DNA from: JBAXAM01 sp964565935 | GTDB lineage: Bacteria > Pseudomonadota > Gammaproteobacteria > UBA9339 | Assembly: GCA_964565935.1 (NCBI GenBank) | Contig: CAZMGW010000042.1 | Span: 1-11,851 of the forward strand | Reading direction: 5' to 3' | Length of the DNA stretch: 11,851 nucleotides | Part shown: positions 7,837-11,851 of the stretch, in pieces | Position numbering within the stretch: the stretch's first letter is position 1 | Layout of the letters: the number at the start of each line of letters is the position of its first letter | Program-made: the position numbers and the translations under genes | The notes under the pieces: generated by a model | The model's database searches: none | Told to the model about the DNA's origin: nothing | The model's input: only the letters and a program-made list of their open reading frames with translations

Positions 7837-9090
7837 ATGACTAATGGCCAGATAAATTTCGATAAAATCTTAAAAATAACGCATGAGCTCTTGCAAATTC
7901 AAGACCTGGATATGCTGCTTGAGCGTATGCTAACTGAGGTTAGAAATGTTGTGGGCGCTGATGCGGGTTCGATTTATCTGGTTGAGGGTTCGAAGCTAAA
8001 ATTTAGTTACACACAAAACAACACGTTACAAAAAAAGTTGCCTTTTGGCAAAAAATTAATTTACTCAACTTTTAGTATACCAATAAATAATAAGTCGATT
8101 GCTGGTTATGTTGCGAATACCGGGGTCATAGTTAACATCCCAGACACCTATCAGATCGATGGTTTTCAGCCATATTCGTTTGATAAGAAATTTGACGAAA
8201 AAACCGGATATCGTACCCAGTCTATGCTAGCCGTCCCGATTAAAAACCCCACGGGAACGGTGATAGGTGTAATTCAATTAATAAATTCTCTTGGTCTCGA
8301 TCAGTTGATTCGGCCCTTTACTTCTACGGAAGAATCAATAGTGCAGCTTTTTGCTGATAGCGTAGCTATTGCGATTGAAAATGCGCAGATGATTCGTGCC
8401 ATGATTGTGTGCATGAATAAAATGGTTGAGCTACATGATCCTACTGAAACGGCGCAACACAACAACCGCATCGCAGCGTATGCTGTAGAAATTTATGAAG
8501 TGTGGGCTCGTAAAAAAGGAGTTCCTGAGAGAGAAATTCAACATAATCGCAATATTTTGAGAATGGCGGCGATGCTGCATGATGTTGGTAAGATATCGAT
8601 TCCAGTTGCGATTTTGAAAAAGCCACACAGCGAACTAACCCCCGAAGAAAGAAAAGCCCTTAAGCAACATACGGTTTACGGCGCCCGTCTTTTTCCTGAT
8701 ATCCATTCTAGTTTTGAAGAAATGGCACAAACTATTGCTCTTAACTATCATGAAAACTGGGACGGCTCTGGTTATCCTGGGCACGTAAGGCTTGAAGATG
8801 GACTCCCCTTGCCCGGCTATGAAAAAGCTGACGGCAGTGCTTTTGGCAAAAGAGGAAACGAAATTCCCATATCCGCTCGAGTGGTGGCTGTGGCTAATGC
8901 TTATGATGATTTCTTGCATGATGCAACCGTGGCAAAAGAAAATACAGACAAATCTCCCAAAGATCTTGCTGTTGAAAAGATTCTTGCCGGCTCAGGCAAG
9001 CAATTTGACCCAGATGTTGTTGCCGCTTTTATTGGTTGCCTCGATGTCATCAATTCAATTGGCGAGCGGTATCCGGATCCAACTAAGTAA
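7837..9090 (+). CDS. GAF-HD-GYP protein (c-di-GMP phosphodiesterase family)
   Basis: The 417-residue cytoplasmic protein has an N-terminal GAF domain (about 12-185; SIAGYVANTG, VNIPDTY, MLAVPIKNPTG, VIGVIQLIN) and a C-terminal HD-GYP domain (about 195-410). HD-GYP enzymes hydrolyse cyclic di-GMP. The core HDVGK (H248, D249, K252), E204, H208, H278 and the GYP triad (312-314) are present. Two expected ligands differ: the usual HHE is YHE (Y304), and the usual VAD is VAN (N354), with the following R..Y element also lost. An insert of about 25 residues after GYP occurs in a recognised subfamily. Catalysis may therefore be weakened, or the protein may be a sensor that only binds. The ATG at 7837 is preferred; an in-frame GTG at 7825 would add four residues. 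The Shine-Dalgarno is poor for both. Confidence 0.9.
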   Translation: MTNGQINFDKILKITHELLQIQDLDMLLERMLTEVRNVVGADAGSIYLVEGSKLKFSYTQNNTLQKKLPFGKKLIYSTFSIPINNKSIAGYVANTGVIVNIPDTYQIDGFQPYSFDKKFDEKTGYRTQSMLAVPIKNPTGTVIGVIQLINSLGLDQLIRPFTSTEESIVQLFADSVAIAIENAQMIRAMIVCMNKMVELHDPTETAQHNNRIAAYAVEIYEVWARKKGVPEREIQHNRNILRMAAMLHDVGKISIPVAILKKPHSELTPEERKALKQHTVYGARLFPDIHSSFEEMAQTIALNYHENWDGSGYPGHVRLEDGLPLPGYEKADGSAFGKRGNEIPISARVVAVANAYDDFLHDATVAKENTDKSPKDLAVEKILAGSGKQFDPDVVAAFIGCLDVINSIGERYPDPTK

Positions 9091-9236
9091 TTATTTTTCC
9101 AGCAGTGCGCATTTTTTCCTAAAAATCCCAATTTTCAGCCAAATAGTCATAAATATTTGTCGCCCATTTTTTTTAAATAAGCCATTAATTCATATGGTTA
9201 CAAAGATAAAAGAAAAAAATCGCCAAAATTTTTCCT

Positions 9237-9279
9237 CTTAAGAATTCCTTAATGTTAATTCAAAAACGCCTGCTATGTT
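9237..9279 (+). promoter_or_regulatory. PmrA-type box and -10 for the TPR-like protein gene
   Basis: CTTAAG-AATTC-CTTAAT at 9237-9253 is followed by exactly 20 bases and the -10-like TATGTT at 9274-9279, preceded by the extended -10 TGC. There is no conventional -35. The predicted start near 9286 leaves a leader of about 80 bases before the ATG at 9366. The box is identical to that of glpT. Confidence 0.75.
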
Positions 9280-9365
9280 CTTTTAAGTCTATGCGTCAAA
9301 TTTTCTGAGCTAAAAACAGATGGCGCATAACCGATTGATAATAATAACTTTTTTGTGAGGATAAA

Positions 9366-10343
9366 ATGCGTAATCTGTTTAAGTCTATTTTTGTTATAAC
9401 GACATGTTGCGTGTCGTTGGTTACTAATGTGTGTATGGGGGGACCGGGATCCGAGGGGAGCGTGGACAGCGATTTGTATACACAATATATGGGTAGTGAT
9501 GGTGGTATAGACGACACGAACCCTGTATCGGCTCCTGACTCAGCTGATGAAAGAAGTTCATGTGGTACGGTATCAAGTGACCTTATAAATAGTGTAAGTG
9601 AGGGAGATAGCGCTGGCTCTGTATCGTCCGATGAAGCCGAGAAGTATGACGAAACCGAGAGGTATTATCAGAATGGGATAGAGCGCTATGATAATGGGCA
9701 TTATAAAGAAGCCGGTTCTATTTTTTCTGATATTTGTAATAAAAAAGAACACGAGAAGTGGCTTGATAAGCAAATAAATTTGATAAATGTTTATTTTAAA
9801 CTGGGCATGAGTCTTGTTAAGCAAAATGGGTATAAAAATGAGTATGAGCAAGCGCTGGGTGCTCTTGAGAAAAGCTTTAATGCTTTAATGCTCCAATCTG
9901 ATGAATATAGAGATCCGATAATGTTAGGAGATATTGCTTATCATATGGCATTTAGTCACTATAAAATATTTCAAGATCAAGGGGCTGTTGCTGCTCTTGC
10001 GCTTATTCCGGAAGAGTGGTGTCGAGATCGAGAAAATTTGAATAAATTTAACGAGTTAAAGAAAAAAGTAACGCGTCCTATTTATGAATCAATTTTACCT
10101 GAGCCTAGACTTAAGCCCGTAAAAAAGCGTGCCCGAACAACTCCTCCCGCACCAGCTGTATATGCCAGTGTTACGCCAGCAGTGACAACAGCGGCACAAG
10201 CGGCATCAGGTAATAGTTATAGCGATTCCTATTATATGAATGCAGTAGAACACAGCGGTTGGGATCAATGTTATCGGGAAGATCTACGTTGGGAGAAACG
10301 TTGGCAGGAACAACGTATGCAGGAGAAAGCAGAAAATAGGTAG
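9366..10343 (+). CDS. Exported TPR-like protein of unknown function
   Basis: I do not recognise this 325-residue protein. It begins with a signal peptide (MRNLFK, hydrophobic core to about residue 24), so it is probably exported. Residues ~45-95 are Ser/Asp/Glu-rich and likely disordered. Residues ~95-235 are helical; YYQNGIERYDNGHYKEAGSIF (98-120, split here) resembles a tetratricopeptide repeat, and AYHMAFSHYKIF may start another, suggesting protein-protein contacts. A basic patch (KPVKKRAR, 250-257), an Ala/Pro/Thr linker and a strongly charged C-terminus (WEKRWQEQRMQEKAENR) follow. GAGGA lies six bases before the ATG. The gene stands alone behind a PmrA-type promoter. In Legionella and Coxiella such boxes precede secretion-system and effector genes, but the Sec signal argues against a Dot/Icm substrate. 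A surface or periplasmic role is inferred. Confidence 0.8.
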   Translation: MRNLFKSIFVITTCCVSLVTNVCMGGPGSEGSVDSDLYTQYMGSDGGIDDTNPVSAPDSADERSSCGTVSSDLINSVSEGDSAGSVSSDEAEKYDETERYYQNGIERYDNGHYKEAGSIFSDICNKKEHEKWLDKQINLINVYFKLGMSLVKQNGYKNEYEQALGALEKSFNALMLQSDEYRDPIMLGDIAYHMAFSHYKIFQDQGAVAALALIPEEWCRDRENLNKFNELKKKVTRPIYESILPEPRLKPVKKRARTTPPAPAVYASVTPAVTTAAQAASGNSYSDSYYMNAVEHSGWDQCYREDLRWEKRWQEQRMQEKAENR

Positions 10344-10345
10344 AA

Positions 10346-10398
10346 AGGGGGTCAAGTCCTTACAATCGACAACGTCTTCGTGGTTGTCGATTGTAAGG
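10346..10398. repeat. REP-like hairpin element
   Basis: A perfect 16-bp inverted repeat (left arm CCTTACAATCGACAAC at 10358-10373, right arm at 10383-10398) with a nine-base loop is preceded by GGGGGTCAAGT. The G-rich head followed by a palindrome resembles REP sequences mobilised by RAYT transposases, some of which begin GGGGTCA. It starts three bases after the stop of the TPR-like gene and ends five bases from the stop of the small convergent gene. No T-run follows, so termination is uncertain. A half copy lies at 2345-2370. Confidence 0.65.
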
Positions 10399-10402
10399 CT
10401 TT

Positions 10403-10635
10403 CTAGAGTAATTTGCCGATTAGCCGTGGCATTTGCTCGGTAAAATACAATGGGATCGAAAGCAGTTGGTAGTTTATTGGTTCGCCAGTGTGATCTTTAA
10501 CAGAGACGATTGTTATGCTTGGGTAATCAGAATTAATTCTTACCGCGTCTTCAAGTTTCTCAGCTTTATAAAAGCAAAATTAATTTGGTATAAATGAGGG
10601 TTGTTTTTACGAATTAGCGTAAAAAATGCCGGCAT
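10403..10635 (-). pseudogene. Small gene broken by a one-base frameshift
   Basis: On the minus strand an ATG at 10635 opens a frame reading MPAFFTLIRKNN to FAFIK and then stops at 10540. The -1 frame, open from 10579, continues AEKLEDAVRINSDYP to RLIGKLL and stops at 10403. Adding one A to the AAA run at 10565-10567 joins them into a single 77-residue protein of normal composition. I do not recognise the family. No Shine-Dalgarno is visible, and the start lies inside a 26-base palindrome, so the true start may be elsewhere. It could be a recent pseudogene, a sequencing error in a homopolymer, or, less likely, a programmed frameshift. It lies between gyrB and the REP-like element. Confidence 0.5.
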
Positions 10636-10643
10636 TTTTTACG
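10604..10643. terminator. Nested palindromes, probable gyrB terminator
   Basis: A perfect 26-base palindrome at 10618-10643 (arms CGTAAAAAATGCC and GGCATTTTTTACG) is symmetric, so each strand reads a stem followed by a T-run. An extra TTTTTACG at 10604-10611 can pair instead with CGTAAAAA at 10618-10625, giving two mutually exclusive hairpins. It lies 65 bases after the gyrB stop and is the best candidate for its terminator, although the G+C core of the stem is only four pairs and has almost no loop. Confidence 0.45.
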
Positions 10644-10708
10644 TAATTAACATTGGCGCACGCTATCCTGGCTATTATTTTGGCCAGAACAGTGAGTTTT
10701 AGAATAGA

Positions 10709-11851
10709 CTAAACATCCAAATTCACAACATCCAGCGCGCCCTGCTCGATAAATTCCCGGCGGGGTTCGACTTGATCGCCCATTAGAGTGGTGAAAATTT
10801 GATCGGCAGCAACGGCGTCTTCGACGGTAACCCTGAGCATGCGTCTGGTATTCGGGTCCATGGTTGTATCCCAAAGTTGATCCGGATTCATTTCACCGAG
10901 ACCTTTGTATCGCTGAATGCCCAATCCTTTTTTGGCTTCACTCATCAACCAATCAAACGCAGCAGAGAAATTCGCTATTTTTTCTTCACGGCCATCCCGG
11001 GCAATATAAGCGCCGGGTTCGATTAATCCATCAAGCTTCTCAGCTAAAGCCGCCAAGTGCCGATATTCTCCAGAAGCAAATAGCGTTTGGAGTAGGGCAT
11101 AATCAGTCGCAATCCCATGAGAAACGATCGAAACAACTGGAATAAAAATATTTTTATCAGCTAGTTCTTTTACGCCAACTTTATACTGTGGTTTTTCTTT
11201 GTTCGTGCCGCCAGAAAGTTTTTGTTCTAGCAACTGCGCCCATTTGTTTACCGCAGCTTGGTCGTGCAGTTGCTCAACGTGTAAACGCGGCATCTCCAAG
11301 AGTCCTTGTAAAACAGTTCGCGGATATTTTCGTGTCAGGCGCTCTATAATTTGCAGGGCAACGCCATAATCTTGAATTAAAGCTTCAAGTGTGGTTCCGC
11401 TAATGGCTGGCGCCGCACTATTAACGCGTAACTGCGCACCATCGAGCGCCAATTGCACCAAATAATTATTAAGCGCAGCATCATCTTTTACATATTGCTC
11501 GTTGCTCCCTTTTTTGACTTTATAAAGAGGAGGCTGCGCAATATAAATATATCCGCGGTCAATCAGCTCCCGCATTTGGCGATAAAAGAAAGTTAAAAGT
11601 AAAGTACGAATGTGTGAGCCGTCAATATCGGCGTCGGTCATGATCACAATGCGATGATAGCGGGTTTTTGCGGGGTCATATTCGTCACGACCAATGCCGC
11701 AGCCGAGCGCAGTGATCAATGTGCCGATTTCTTCGGAGGCAATCATCTTGTCAAAACGCGCCTTTTCGACATTCAAAATTTTACCGCGAAGAGGTAAAAT
11801 CGCCTGGAAATTTCGATCACGGCCTTGTTTAGCAGAACCAGATGCCGAATC
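10709..11851 (-). CDS. gyrB: DNA gyrase subunit B, C-terminal part (5' end cut)
   Basis: This is the last 380 residues of GyrB, the ATPase subunit of the essential enzyme that introduces negative supercoils with GyrA. The reading frame runs off the right edge; the first visible residues, DSASGSAKQGR, match E. coli GyrB from D426, and the remaining length (380 against 379) agrees. The TOPRIM metal residues D73, D75 and D77 of the fragment lie in MTDADIDGSHIR (E. coli 498-502). The ~165-residue insertion between QPPLYKVKKG and GLGIQRYKGLGEMNP is present, which is typical of gammaproteobacterial enzymes. The C-terminal RMLRVTVEDA and FTTLMGDQVEPRR-FIE are intact. Position 4 of the fragment is Ser where the near-invariant family sequence is DSAGGSAK. 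The first ATG-like start (TTG at 11776) is internal, not a real start. Confidence 0.97.
   Translation of the reverse strand, partial: DSASGSAKQGRDRNFQAILPLRGKILNVEKARFDKMIASEEIGTLITALGCGIGRDEYDPAKTRYHRIVIMTDADIDGSHIRTLLLTFFYRQMRELIDRGYIYIAQPPLYKVKKGSNEQYVKDDAALNNYLVQLALDGAQLRVNSAAPAISGTTLEALIQDYGVALQIIERLTRKYPRTVLQGLLEMPRLHVEQLHDQAAVNKWAQLLEQKLSGGTNKEKPQYKVGVKELADKNIFIPVVSIVSHGIATDYALLQTLFASGEYRHLAALAEKLDGLIEPGAYIARDGREEKIANFSAAFDWLMSEAKKGLGIQRYKGLGEMNPDQLWDTTMDPNTRRMLRVTVEDAVAADQIFTTLMGDQVEPRREFIEQGALDVVNLDV

Noticed and set aside
8431..8919. Several minus-strand open frames inside the GAF/HD-GYP gene
   Set aside because: They are shadows of a well-supported plus-strand gene with clear domain motifs.
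10292..10343. Charged C-terminus of the TPR-like protein as a Dot/Icm secretion signal
   Set aside because: The protein has a Sec-type signal peptide, which does not fit direct transfer from the cytoplasm by a type IVB system.
10668..10687. CTGGC/GCCAG hairpin after gyrB as terminator
   Set aside because: Five pairs only and no T-run on the minus strand; the palindrome at 10618-10643 is a better candidate.

Overview
The window (AT-rich, about 11.85 kb) comes from a gammaproteobacterium. The clearest marker is the gyrB fragment at the right end: it has the long insertion in the TOPRIM half that is typical of the ~800-residue gammaproteobacterial GyrB, and it aligns closely with the E. coli protein. 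NorV-like and GlpT proteins of gammaproteobacterial type, low G+C, and PmrA-like promoter boxes in front of secreted proteins make a Legionellales/Coxiellaceae-like, host-associated lineage plausible. That placement is inference.

Layout: (1) 1-253, a short palindromic repeat and a promoter with a PmrA-type direct repeat. (2) 254-2278 (+), a large exported protein of unknown function ending in a DUF1566/Lcl-type C-lectin-like domain; its last ~40 codons look like the variable region of a diversity-generating retroelement (DGR). (3) 2398-3588 (-), a flavodiiron protein (NO/O2 reductase, NorV without its rubredoxin tail). (4) 3751-5169 (-), the glycerol-3-phosphate transporter GlpT, with its own terminator and a second PmrA-type promoter. 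(5) 5503-7542 (-), a K+-independent membrane H+-pyrophosphatase, with a strong terminator. (6) 7837-9090 (+), a GAF + HD-GYP protein with two altered metal-ligand positions. (7) 9366-10343 (+), an exported TPR-like protein of unknown function behind a third PmrA-type promoter. (8) 10344-10708, a REP-like hairpin, a small frameshifted gene and nested palindromes. (9) 10709-11851 (-), the C-terminal 380 residues of GyrB, whose 5' end lies beyond the window.

The main unifying observation is regulatory. Three separate genes (the DUF1566 protein, glpT and the TPR-like protein) carry the same element, YTTAAG-N5-CTTAAT, followed by exactly 20 bases and then a -10 hexamer. This arrangement appears nowhere else in the window as far as I could see. 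It fits activation by a PmrA/BasR-like response regulator, and it would link two exported proteins of unknown function with uptake of glycerol-3-phosphate.

Gaps of over 300 bases: 5170-5502 holds the glpT leader and promoter and the hppA terminator; 10344-10708 holds the repeats and the broken gene. I saw no tRNA, rRNA, CRISPR, transposase or reverse transcriptase gene.
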